Below, piece by piece: positions 41,802 to 49,729 of a DNA stretch of 64,000 nucleotides. This DNA is from Cytophagaceae bacterium (lineage in GTDB: Bacteria > Bacteroidota > Bacteroidia > Cytophagales > Flexibacteraceae): NCBI GenBank assembly GCA_947458545.1, contig CANGYH010000001.1, forward strand, positions 744,001 to 808,000. The letters are read 5' to 3'. Position numbers and translations under genes: made by a program. The notes beneath the pieces are model-generated. The model searched no databases and was not told the DNA's origin. It saw nothing but the letters and a program-made list of their open reading frames with translations. The stretch's first letter is position 1. Each line of letters opens with the position of its first letter.

Positions 41802-42932
41802 TTACAGCCGCCGCATTAGCCGGGGCGTAATCTCTTTGCGCCAGGCCTCAAAATCTCCGGCCAGTATGTGTGCCCGTGCCTGCCGCACCAGCCAGAGGTA
41901 AAACGTCAGGTTTTGCACGCTGGCAATCTGCAAACCCAGCAGCTCCTGCGCCTGGAACAGGTGCCGCACATAGGCCTTGCTGTGGCCACTCTCAAATACG
42001 CCCTCCAGGCCGGGGTCCAGGGCAGAGAAGTCCTTCTCCCACTTCTTGTTGCGGATGCTGATAACCCCCTCTGTCGTGAAGATGTACCCGTTGCGCCCGT
42101 TGCGGGTTGGCATCACACAGTCAAACATATCCACACCGAGGCTGATGCAGGTCAGGATATTCTCAGGCGTGCCCACCCCCATCAGATAGCGGGGTTTGTC
42201 TGCTGGTAAGATGCTGCAGCACAGGGCTGTCATCTCATACATCAGCTCAGCTGGCTCGCCTACGGAGAGGCCCCCGATAGCATTGCCCGCTGCCCCTTTG
42301 CTGGCAATGTAGGCCGCGCTCTCCTCCCGCAAATGCCGGTACACCGACCCCTGCACGATCGGAAACAGGTGCTGCTTATGCCCGTAGAGGCCCTCGGTGC
42401 CGTCCATATAGGCCACGCAACGGTCTAGCCAGCGGTGCGTCAGGTGCATAGAGGTGGTGGCGTACTTCTCGGTGGCCGGGTACGGCGGGCACTCGTCAAA
42501 GGCCATCACGATGTCTGCCCCAATCACCCGCTGTATCTCCATCGCCCGCTCGGGCGAGAAGGTGTGCTTAGACCCATCTATATGGCTGCGGAAGGTGGCG
42601 CCCTCCTCCGACAGCTTCCGGTTGGCCGCCAGCGAGAACACCTGGTACCCGCCTGAGTCGGTCAGCAGGGGCCTGTCCCACCCGGCAAAGCCGTGCAGGC
42701 CACCGGCAGCCTGCAGCACCTCCAGCCCCGGCCGTAGGTAGAGGTGGTAGGTGTTGCCCAAGATGATCTGCGCCTGCACGGTATGGCGCAGCTTGTCGGC
42801 ATCTACCCCTTTCACGGTGCCCACCGTGCCCACGGGCATAAAAATGGGCGTCTCTATCGCCCCATGGTCGGTCGTCAGGGTGCCGGCGCGGGCCTGGCTG
42901 CCAGGGTCTTGTCCCAATAAGTTAAACTGCAT
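41802..42932 (-). CDS. tgt: tRNA-guanine transglycosylase lacking the zinc site
   Basis: A 376-aa enzyme that swaps guanine 34 of Asp, Asn, His and Tyr tRNAs for a queuosine precursor base. The catalytic aspartates are kept: D92 in LTDSGGYQVFSLA and D271 in FDCVMPTRNGRNG. IGGLSVGEP, which binds the base, is also present. The structural zinc site is gone: where E. coli has C-D-C-Y-T-C this protein has G-L-E-G-V-F-E (residues 308-314), and the histidine ligand of T-I-H-N-L is glutamine (Q340 in SVQNL). The surrounding AYVRHL and HILAGDF segments remain, so the fold is probably retained. The gene is 18 bp after the TonB receptor gene and third in the rpe operon. Confidence 0.93.
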   Translation of the reverse strand: MQFNLLGQDPGSQARAGTLTTDHGAIETPIFMPVGTVGTVKGVDADKLRHTVQAQIILGNTYHLYLRPGLEVLQAAGGLHGFAGWDRPLLTDSGGYQVFSLAANRKLSEEGATFRSHIDGSKHTFSPERAMEIQRVIGADIVMAFDECPPYPATEKYATTSMHLTHRWLDRCVAYMDGTEGLYGHKQHLFPIVQGSVYRHLREESAAYIASKGAAGNAIGGLSVGEPAELMYEMTALCCSILPADKPRYLMGVGTPENILTCISLGVDMFDCVMPTRNGRNGYIFTTEGVISIRNKKWEKDFSALDPGLEGVFESGHSKAYVRHLFQAQELLGLQIASVQNLTFYLWLVRQARAHILAGDFEAWRKEITPRLMRRL

Positions 42933-42950
42933 CCGGTAGAGGCTACGGGT

Positions 42951-45410
42951 CTAGAAATCTACCCGCATTTTCAGGTTAAAGAACCGGGCCGACAGGTAGT
43001 TGGGGATGGCAAACTGCGTATTGTTCACGTCCCGGATCCACAGGTAGCTGATGGTGTTGTTGATGCCCACCAGGTTCAGGATGTCCAGCCCGATGGCGGC
43101 CGTCTCGAACCTGCGGCCCAGCTTGCTGTTGCGGTCCTGCAAGGCAATGATCTTGCTAAAGCCGATGTCGATCCGGCGATACCACGGGGCCGATATGGCC
43201 GCCCGGTTGTCCAGGTTGTTGGGTGGGCCAAAGGGCAGCCCCGTGCCGACGATGGCATTGAGGTAAACGCGCCAGCTGGGGTTGTTGGGCAGATAATCTT
43301 GGAAGAAAACGGCCGCCGTCACGCGCTGGTCCGTAGGCCGCCGGATAAAGCCCCGCGGGGCCCGCGTCTCGGGCGTAAAGCCGGTAGAGTCTCCGTCAAT
43401 GTTCTCCTTGGTCTGCAAGATGCCGAGGCTGAACCAGCTCTCTGTCCCTTTGATGAACTCGCCCGCCAGCCTGAAATCCAGCCCGGCGGCATAGGCCCGC
43501 CCGCCCAGCGTAGGCCGGTAGCGGATTCGCACATTGTCCACATCGTAGGGAATGATGCGCGGCACATCCTTAAAATATGCCTCGCTGATGAACCGAAAGG
43601 GCCGCCCCCACATCTTCAGACCCAGGTCTGAGGCTACGACGAAGTGATAGCTCTGCTGGGCCCGCAGGTTGGTGTAGAGCCTGCCGTCGTAATCGCGCAG
43701 CTCGCGGTAGAAGGCCGGTTGCTGGTACACGCCCGCCGCCGCCTTCAGCAGCCACCGCCCGGCCGAGTCCATCTTGCGCAGCACCTGTATGCGTGGTGCG
43801 GCCAGCGCCTGCTGGTTGAGCGTCCAGTACTGGGCCCGCACCCCACCGATAACGGTGTAGGGCCCGCTGCGCCAGGTAGCCTGCACGTACCCTTGGGTTC
43901 GGAAGCTACTCAAGTTGGCCCGTGCATCCAGGGGCGGGGTGGTGGTCACGTAATCGGCCGAGTCGGCAAAGGTGTATTCGTCTAGCCGGTCGGCAATGCG
44001 CTCTTGCTGGATACCGATGCCTGCCTCAAGGTCCAGGTTGCGGGTGGGGCTCCAGTAGTTGCGGGTTTGCAGGCCGGCAATCTCTACGTCTAGCCGGTTG
44101 CGGGCGTAGTTGAAGAAGGTACCCACCCCCCGCAGCGTTACGCACTTGTTAAAGTTGTCTCGGCCAGGGTCTTGGCCCACGTCGCAGAGGCGGTAGCCGC
44201 CCTCCACGTTGTTGCGCTCCCGCTCAAAGCTGGTGATGTGCTGGGCAATAAGCTCCGTACGTACCCGCCCCAGCCGGCCAGACACCGACAGGCCATTTTG
44301 AAATGTGTTGTAGGTCAGCAGCTCCTGCCCCTCAAAGGCCACATTCAGGCGCAGCACCCCTTGAATGGTGCCAAACTGCGTCTGCTGCTCCTCCGGAATA
44401 ACCTGGTACCGGTTGCTGGCTACGGTGGTAAGCAGTTGCACCTTAACGTCCGACAGAAACCGCGTCGTGTCCAGGTCTGACACCCGGTAGGTCAGCAGCG
44501 CCTGCCCATCGAAGAAGCGCGGCAAATACTGCCCTTGCACGTCGAAGCCTCGCGTCAGAAAAGTGCGGCGCAGCAGGTACTCGGCGCTTTTGCGGCGCAC
44601 GCCTGCCACCAGGCTCCAGCGGCTTTTGACAGAGCCTAGCTCTATATGGCCAGTCTGCGTCAGCAACCCGGCGGAGATGCTGCCTGCATTGCGCCGGGGT
44701 TGCTTGTAGCGCACCGCCAGCACCGAGCTCAGCTTATCGCCATAGCGGGGCGCCCATCCCCCAGAGCTAAAGTCGGCCCGCTGCACAAGGTCCGGGTTCA
44801 CAAAGCTGAGGCCCTCTTGCTGCCCAGCGCGGACGATGGTTGGCCGGTACACCTCCTGGTCATTCACATAGACTAGGTTTTCGTCGTAGTTACCACCGCG
44901 TACAGAGTATTGGCTCGTTAGTTCAGACGTGGTAACCACGCCTGGCAGCGTGGCCAGCAGCTTGTTAAAGTCGCCAAAAGGCGTAGGCAGTACGTTGCTC
45001 AACCGGGGGTTTATGGTGACGGTAGAGAGCATGGCCGAGCGCTCGTTTTGGCCCACCACGTTTACCTCGTCTAACGCCTTAGCCTCGGGGGCCAAGGCAA
45101 TGGTAGGTACCCGGGTCGTATCCTGCCTGCTGATGGCCACGCGCAGGGTTCGCGGGGCATAGCCCAGGTGCCGCACCGTCAGCTCTACGGCACCACTGAC
45201 CTTAGGAGCAAGGCGCAGTATGTAGATGCCTGCATTGTCGGTCAAATCGCCGCCCGAGGCGGTAGCCGCCTTCACAGTGGCTCCGGTGAGGGGCTGGCCT
45301 TTGTCGTCGGTTACTTGCCCGGTCAGGTACCGTGTTTGGGCGTAGCCTGCCCGGGCCAAGCAGCCTAGGCCCAGCAGCAGCGTCAAGATGCGGAAAAATG
45401 CGTGCGCCAA
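42951..45410 (-). CDS. TonB-dependent receptor in the rpe-tgt operon
   Basis: An 819-aa outer-membrane receptor. A signal peptide (ILTLLLGLGCLARAGYAQ) is followed by a carboxypeptidase-regulatory-like domain (YLTGQVTDDKGQPLTGATV, LTVRHLGYAPRTLRV). The plug has FNKLLATLPGVVTTSELTSQYSVRGGNYDENLV in outline, with VYVNDQEVYRP and RYGDKLSSVLAVRYK. The barrel continues to the terminal FFNLKMRVDF. No SusD partner is present. The start is a TTG at 45410; the frame is closed by the rpe stop just upstream, and no ATG precedes the signal. It lies 6 bp after rpe and 18 bp before tgt. Substrate unknown; a queuine-type base is one guess from context. Confidence 0.9.
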   Translation of the reverse strand: MAHAFFRILTLLLGLGCLARAGYAQTRYLTGQVTDDKGQPLTGATVKAATASGGDLTDNAGIYILRLAPKVSGAVELTVRHLGYAPRTLRVAISRQDTTRVPTIALAPEAKALDEVNVVGQNERSAMLSTVTINPRLSNVLPTPFGDFNKLLATLPGVVTTSELTSQYSVRGGNYDENLVYVNDQEVYRPTIVRAGQQEGLSFVNPDLVQRADFSSGGWAPRYGDKLSSVLAVRYKQPRRNAGSISAGLLTQTGHIELGSVKSRWSLVAGVRRKSAEYLLRRTFLTRGFDVQGQYLPRFFDGQALLTYRVSDLDTTRFLSDVKVQLLTTVASNRYQVIPEEQQTQFGTIQGVLRLNVAFEGQELLTYNTFQNGLSVSGRLGRVRTELIAQHITSFERERNNVEGGYRLCDVGQDPGRDNFNKCVTLRGVGTFFNYARNRLDVEIAGLQTRNYWSPTRNLDLEAGIGIQQERIADRLDEYTFADSADYVTTTPPLDARANLSSFRTQGYVQATWRSGPYTVIGGVRAQYWTLNQQALAAPRIQVLRKMDSAGRWLLKAAAGVYQQPAFYRELRDYDGRLYTNLRAQQSYHFVVASDLGLKMWGRPFRFISEAYFKDVPRIIPYDVDNVRIRYRPTLGGRAYAAGLDFRLAGEFIKGTESWFSLGILQTKENIDGDSTGFTPETRAPRGFIRRPTDQRVTAAVFFQDYLPNNPSWRVYLNAIVGTGLPFGPPNNLDNRAAISAPWYRRIDIGFSKIIALQDRNSKLGRRFETAAIGLDILNLVGINNTISYLWIRDVNNTQFAIPNYLSARFFNLKMRVDF

Positions 45411-45416
45411 AGCCGG

Positions 45417-46091
45417 TTATGCGTTCAGGGTCAAATCGTTCACCCGCAGCTCATCGATGGCAAATGCCAGGTCGTCTGCCGTAAAGAGGGCCGTGCCTGC
45501 CACCAAAACATCAGCCCCGGCATGGAGCAGCCGGGCCGCATTGGTGCGGTCTACGCCGCCATCTACCTCTATGTGGAGGTTTGGGTTAATCTGTCGCAGG
45601 CGGGCCGCCTCGGCCACCTTGTGTACCGAGAACGGAATAAAGCTCTGCCCCCCAAACCCGGGGTTTACGGACATGATCAGCAGCAGATCCAACAGGTCGA
45701 TCACCTGCGTGGCCAGCGCCACGGGCGTATGCGGATTGAGCGCTAGCCCGGCCTTTTTGCCCAGCTTCTTGATCTGGGTCAGCACCGAGTGCAGGTGCGG
45801 GCAGGCCTCGTAATGCACGGTGATGATGTCTGCCCCGGCCTGGGCAAAGGCAGCCACATAGCGCTCAGGCTTCTCTATCATCAGGTGGACGTCCAGCACG
45901 GCATCAGGCCAGGCCTTGCGGAATGCCTGCACCACCGGCATCCCGAAGGTAAGGTTGGGCACAAAGTGGCCGTCCATCACGTCAATGTGGATCCAGTCTG
46001 CCCCGGCCTCGCGCAGGTTATGGGCCACGCCACGGATGTCCGATAAGTCTGCTGCCAGGATAGAAGGAGCAATCAGCGCCGGCTTTTGCAT
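45417..46091 (-). CDS. rpe: Ribulose-phosphate 3-epimerase
   Basis: A 224-aa TIM-barrel enzyme interconverting ribulose 5-phosphate and xylulose 5-phosphate in the pentose phosphate pathway. Motifs: IAPSILAADLSDI, the metal ligands HIDVMDGHFVPNLTFG and DVHLMIEKPERYV, ITVHYEACPHL, LDLLLIMSVNPGFGGQSFIP and IEVDGGVDRTNA. Length and all catalytic residues are normal. ATG 46091 lies only three bases after a TACCTTTG box, implying a leaderless transcript. It is the first gene of an operon with the TonB receptor and tgt and is divergent from the PfkB kinase. Confidence 0.97.
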   Translation of the reverse strand: MQKPALIAPSILAADLSDIRGVAHNLREAGADWIHIDVMDGHFVPNLTFGMPVVQAFRKAWPDAVLDVHLMIEKPERYVAAFAQAGADIITVHYEACPHLHSVLTQIKKLGKKAGLALNPHTPVALATQVIDLLDLLLIMSVNPGFGGQSFIPFSVHKVAEAARLRQINPNLHIEVDGGVDRTNAARLLHAGADVLVAGTALFTADDLAFAIDELRVNDLTLNA

Positions 46092-46094
46092 ACA

Positions 46095-46102
46095 CAAAGG
46101 TA
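46095..46102 (-). promoter_or_regulatory. -7 box of rpe, three bases from the start codon
   Basis: TACCTTTG on the minus strand, an exact TAnnTTTG match, ends 3 bp before ATG 46091. Transcription would begin at about the start codon. Confidence 0.55.
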
Positions 46103-46175
46103 GCCGGCGGGCACAAAGCCTTCTATCACATCGTGCTGGCTTGGCACCTAGGTGGTTTCACCCTCTGCCAAGCCT

Positions 46176-46183
46176 TACCTTTG
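46176..46183 (+). promoter_or_regulatory. -7 box of the PfkB kinase gene
   Basis: TACCTTTG lies 53 bp before ATG 46237. It is divergent from the identical box of rpe, 73 bp away. Confidence 0.5.
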
Positions 46184-46236
46184 CAGGCTTACAGCGGCCA
46201 GAGCCCTTGCGGTATGGCCCTTTGCTGTCTCTTTCT

Positions 46237-47166
46237 ATGTCTCTTCTCGTTGTTGGGTCTGTTGCTTTCGACGCGCTCGAAACCCCCTTTGGTAAAACCG
46301 ACAAAATCGTAGGCGGCGCCGCCACCTACATCTCGCTGGCCTCCAGCTACTTCACCAAACACGTAAACCTGGTATCCGTGGTCGGCGGAGACTTTCAGCA
46401 GGCCGACATCCAGATGCTCCAGCGCCATGGCGTGGACACCACCGGCCTGCAAATCAAGCAAGACCAGAAGTCCTTCTTCTGGAGTGGCCGCTACCACAAC
46501 GACATGAACAGCCGCGACACCCTGGTGACGGAGTTGAACGTGCTGGCCGACTTTGACCCCATCGTGCCCGACGCCTACCAGGGATGCCAATACCTGATGC
46601 TTGGCAACCTGGCCCCCAGCGTGCAGCGCACCGTGCTGCAGCGCCTGACCCAGCGCCCCAAACTGGTGGTGATGGACACGATGAACTTCTGGATGGAGAT
46701 TGCCCTGGCAGATCTGAAAGAGACGCTGGCCATGGTAGATGTGCTCTCCGTCAACGACGAGGAAGCCCGGCAACTCTCGAGCGAGTATGCCCTCGTAAAG
46801 GCTGCACGCAAGATCCAAGCCATGGGCCCCAAGACGGTCATTATCAAAAAGGGCGAGCATGGTGCCTTGCTCTTTGGGCCCGAGGGCCAGATCTACTTCT
46901 GCCCCGCCCTGCCGCTGGAAGAAGTGTTTGACCCCACCGGCGCCGGCGACACCTTTGCCGGGGGCTTCATCGGCTACCTGGCATCGACAGACGACACCAG
47001 CTTCGAGAACATGAAGCGCGCCATCCTCTACGGCTCGGCCATGGCCAGTTTCTGCGTAGAGCGTTTTGGCACAGAGCGCCTGGTCAATCTGCCTGAGGCT
47101 GAGCTGCAAAGCCGCATTGCCCGCTTTACGGAGCTTACCCGGGTAGAACTTCCGCTGGCCGTTTAA
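46237..47166 (+). CDS. PfkB-family carbohydrate kinase
   Basis: A 309-aa ribokinase-like sugar or nucleoside kinase. The N-terminal motif VVGSVAFDALETPFGKTDKIVGGAATYIS carries the family's substrate-binding glycine pair (GGAA). Near the C-terminus DPTGAGDTFAGGFIGYLA is the anion-hole and catalytic-base signature (D of TGAGD). FWMEIALADLKETLAMVDVLSVNDEEA fits the hinge region. The substrate is not clear. ATG 46237 is chosen over a long upstream frame that crosses the divergent promoter region. kmo follows 50 bp later on the same strand. Confidence 0.93.
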   Translation: MSLLVVGSVAFDALETPFGKTDKIVGGAATYISLASSYFTKHVNLVSVVGGDFQQADIQMLQRHGVDTTGLQIKQDQKSFFWSGRYHNDMNSRDTLVTELNVLADFDPIVPDAYQGCQYLMLGNLAPSVQRTVLQRLTQRPKLVVMDTMNFWMEIALADLKETLAMVDVLSVNDEEARQLSSEYALVKAARKIQAMGPKTVIIKKGEHGALLFGPEGQIYFCPALPLEEVFDPTGAGDTFAGGFIGYLASTDDTSFENMKRAILYGSAMASFCVERFGTERLVNLPEAELQSRIARFTELTRVELPLAV

Positions 47167-47174
47167 TCTTATAG

Positions 47175-47207
47175 TGTGTGGGGGCCGCCAGGCCGCGCCC
47201 CCGCATA
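47175..47207 (+). other. GC-rich hairpin between pfkB-like gene and kmo
   Basis: An 11-bp stem (47175-47185 with 47197-47207, two G-U pairs) stands 8 bp after the kinase stop and 9 bp before the kmo ATG. There is no T run. It may be an attenuator, a partial terminator or a block to the kmo ribosome site. Confidence 0.5.
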
Positions 47208-47216
47208 CCCCTTTCC

Positions 47217-48584
47217 ATGACGCCGATCTCTCCCGGTCAACACATTCTCATCCCAGGCGCTGGCTTGGTAGGCTCGCTGGCGGGCATCTGGCTCTCCAAG
47301 CTGGGCTTTCGGGCCACACTGCTAGACAAACGATCCAAACCCGGCACCCCGGGCTACGACCAGTCTCGCAGCATCAACCTGGCCTTGAGCCACCGGGGCT
47401 GGAAAGCACTCGGAGAAATCGGCGTCCATGTGGACATCGGCCCCGTGGCCCTGCCCATGGAAGGCCGCATCGTGCACGACATGGAGGGCCGCACGCAGTT
47501 TCAGCCCTACGGCCGGGCCGGGCAGGCCATCTACTCTGTCAGCCGGTCTAACCTCAACCGCGTCCTCAACGAGCGCGCCTCGGCCGAGCCGGGGGTAGAG
47601 ATACACTACCGCACCCGCGCCACAAGCATAGACATAGAAAGGCACCAGGTCTTTGCAGAAACGCCCGAAGGCCAGCGCACCTACCACGGAGACGCTATCC
47701 TGAGCTGCGACGGCGCCTTCTCTGCCATGCGGCAGGCCTTTCAGACCTCAGACCGGTTCGACTTCTCACAAGACTACATCGCCCACGGCTACCAGGAGTT
47801 CCACATGGAGCCCACCGCCACCGGAGACTGGGCCATGGACCCCAACGGGCTGCACATCTGGCCCCGCAAGAGCTTCATGATGATAGCCTTGCCCAACCCG
47901 GATAAGTCTTTCACCTGCACGCTCTTTCTGGGTTGGGAAGGCTCTGAAGACAGCTTTGCGGCCCTCAAAGACGCAGGCTACGCAAGGATGTGGCTGCAAG
48001 ACAACTTCCCCGACTTTTGCGCCCGCGTGCCCGACTTTGCCGAGCAGGCTCGCAAAAACGTGGTCAGCTCGCTGGTGACGATCCGTTGCTTCCCCTGGTA
48101 CAAGCAGCGCTCGCTGCTGTTGGGCGATGCGGCCCATGCCATCGTACCGTTCTACGGCCAGGGTATGAACGCCGGCTTCGAGGACGTGGACATCCTGATG
48201 CACATGCTGCCGAAGGCCAAAACCTGGGAGGGCCTCTTTATGGATTTTGCCAAGGCCCGCAAGCCCGACACAGACGCCATTGCAGACCTGGCCCTGGCCA
48301 ACTTCGTTGAGATGCGCGACAAGGTGGCTGACCCGCTCTTCCTCTTCCAAAAGAAAATTGATGCTCGCCTGGCTGCCCTGCTGCCCGAGCGGTGGGTACC
48401 GCTCTACACCATGGTCAGCTTCACCAGCACCCCCTACTCAGAGGCCTGGGCCCGTGGCCGCGAGCAGGAGCGCCTCATCCGCCGCATCATGGACCTGCCC
48501 GGTGTAGAAGAGCGATACCTGCAAGACGACTGGCTGTTAGATGCCTTGAGCCGGGTAGAGTTTGGCATGGTCGTCACGCGCTAA
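47217..48584 (+). CDS. kmo: Kynurenine 3-monooxygenase
   Basis: A 455-aa flavoprotein hydroxylase that converts L-kynurenine to 3-hydroxykynurenine with NADPH and O2, on the tryptophan-to-quinolinate route for NAD synthesis. The FAD motif is ILIPGAGLVGSLAGIWLSK; the substrate-side signature is YDQSRSINLALSHRGWKAL, with the second FAD motif LLLGDAAHAIVPFYGQGMNAGFED in split form. The SRSINLALS and PFYGQGMN motifs are characteristic of KMO. Other pathway genes are not present here. ATG 47217 is chosen over upstream in-frame starts that cross the hairpin. Unlike eukaryotic enzymes there is no obvious C-terminal membrane anchor. Confidence 0.93.
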   Translation: MTPISPGQHILIPGAGLVGSLAGIWLSKLGFRATLLDKRSKPGTPGYDQSRSINLALSHRGWKALGEIGVHVDIGPVALPMEGRIVHDMEGRTQFQPYGRAGQAIYSVSRSNLNRVLNERASAEPGVEIHYRTRATSIDIERHQVFAETPEGQRTYHGDAILSCDGAFSAMRQAFQTSDRFDFSQDYIAHGYQEFHMEPTATGDWAMDPNGLHIWPRKSFMMIALPNPDKSFTCTLFLGWEGSEDSFAALKDAGYARMWLQDNFPDFCARVPDFAEQARKNVVSSLVTIRCFPWYKQRSLLLGDAAHAIVPFYGQGMNAGFEDVDILMHMLPKAKTWEGLFMDFAKARKPDTDAIADLALANFVEMRDKVADPLFLFQKKIDARLAALLPERWVPLYTMVSFTSTPYSEAWARGREQERLIRRIMDLPGVEERYLQDDWLLDALSRVEFGMVVTR

Positions 48585-48641
48585 ATTGGCATAAAACCGC
48601 GCCTGGCGAACGCAGAAGGGCTGTTTTGTTGTTTTCAACCG

Positions 48642-49712
48642 ATGACCCAGCCTGCCGCCAGCGCCCTCTTTAACCTTAAGACCATCTATGCCGAAGAGGC
48701 TGCCGCAGCGTCTGCCCGTGGCCAGGCCATCTTGGCCCAATGGCCGCAGGCGCAGGTAGAGCTTGTGCCAAGCCACTGGCAAATTCCGGCCCTGGCCCAG
48801 ATACCTGCCAACGCCGAAGCCTGGGCCAAAATCAAGCGAGAGGTGCTGGTGCTTGGCATCAAAAAACGCCCCGAGGTGCGCGTCAACGGCCGCTCGGCAG
48901 ACTACATCCTGTCAGGCGCTTCTAACGGCTGTGCGCTGGCCTGTGTCTATTGCTATGTAGCCCGGCGCAAGGGCTACGCCAACCCCATCACCCTCTTTAC
49001 CAACACAGAGGATGCCCTGGCCGCCCAGGTGCGCCACCTGGCCCGGCTGGGTCCCAAAGTGCCCAATCAGGTAGATGCTGACTGCCACGTCTATGAAATC
49101 GGCGAGAACGGCGACCTCTCCGTTGATGCCCTGCTGACGGACGTGCCCGAGGCGATGATTGCGCACTTTCGGCTGCAGCCGGGGGCCAAGGCCACCTTCG
49201 CCACAAAGTTCGTCAACCCGGCCCTGCTCGGCTACGACCCGCAGGGCAAAACGCGCATCCGCTTCAGCCTGATGCCCGCCCATGTGGCCAAGGTGGTAGA
49301 TGTGCGCACCACGCCCATGGCCGAGCGCATCGCCGCCATCAACGACTTTGTGGCAGCAGGCTATGAGGTGCACCTCAACTTCTCGCCCGTCATCATCTAC
49401 TCGGGGTGGACGCAAGACTGGGCCCAGCTCTTTGCCCACCTGGCCGACGTACTCTCGCCGGCCGCCAAGGCCCAACTGGCCGCCGAGATCATCTACTTGA
49501 CCCACAACGCCGAGCTGCACGAGATTAACCTCCAGTGGCACCCCAAAGCCGAAGATCTCCTCTGGACGCCCCAGTGGCAAGAGACCAAGCAAAGCCAGAC
49601 GGGCGGCATCAACGTACGCTACCGCCATGGCCAAAAGGGCCGCCTCGTGGCCGAGCTAAAGCGCCTGCTGGCCCTGCACCTGCCCGAGTGCCGGGTGCGC
49701 TATGCGTTCTGA
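48642..49712 (+). CDS. Spore photoproduct lyase-like radical SAM protein
   Basis: A 356-aa radical S-adenosylmethionine enzyme of the SPL family. The cluster motif is C97-ALA-C101-VY-C104 in SNGCALACVYCYVARRKGY. Further family features are ATKFVNP and IRFSLMP, TTPMAERIAAINDFVAAGYEVHLNFSPV, and the ending INLQWHP near LWTPQWQE. SPL in Bacillus repairs spore photoproduct (5-thyminyl-5,6-dihydrothymine). In that protein a cysteine in E-x-x-C-x-S-D gives a hydrogen atom; the aligned stretch here is EIGENGD, without cysteine, though C148 lies a few residues before. The true lesion or substrate may differ. The methyltransferase starts 17 bp downstream on the same strand. Confidence 0.85.
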   Translation: MTQPAASALFNLKTIYAEEAAAASARGQAILAQWPQAQVELVPSHWQIPALAQIPANAEAWAKIKREVLVLGIKKRPEVRVNGRSADYILSGASNGCALACVYCYVARRKGYANPITLFTNTEDALAAQVRHLARLGPKVPNQVDADCHVYEIGENGDLSVDALLTDVPEAMIAHFRLQPGAKATFATKFVNPALLGYDPQGKTRIRFSLMPAHVAKVVDVRTTPMAERIAAINDFVAAGYEVHLNFSPVIIYSGWTQDWAQLFAHLADVLSPAAKAQLAAEIIYLTHNAELHEINLQWHPKAEDLLWTPQWQETKQSQTGGINVRYRHGQKGRLVAELKRLLALHLPECRVRYAF

Positions 49713-49714
49713 CG

Positions 49715-49722
49715 CATCTTTG
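49715..49722 (+). promoter_or_regulatory. -7-like box of the methyltransferase gene
   Basis: CATCTTTG starts 2 bp after the previous stop codon and ends 7 bp before ATG 49730. Confidence 0.35.
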
Positions 49723-49729
49723 CAGCTAC

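Noticed and set aside
42951-45410. Standard SusCD-type polysaccharide utilisation locus
   Set aside because: No SusD-like lipoprotein is next to either TonB receptor, and no carbohydrate-active enzyme is linked to them; the amylase is more than 24 kb from both.
45916-46236. N-terminal extension of the PfkB kinase
   Set aside because: It overlaps rpe in antisense and crosses both divergent promoter boxes; the family N-terminus begins at 46237.
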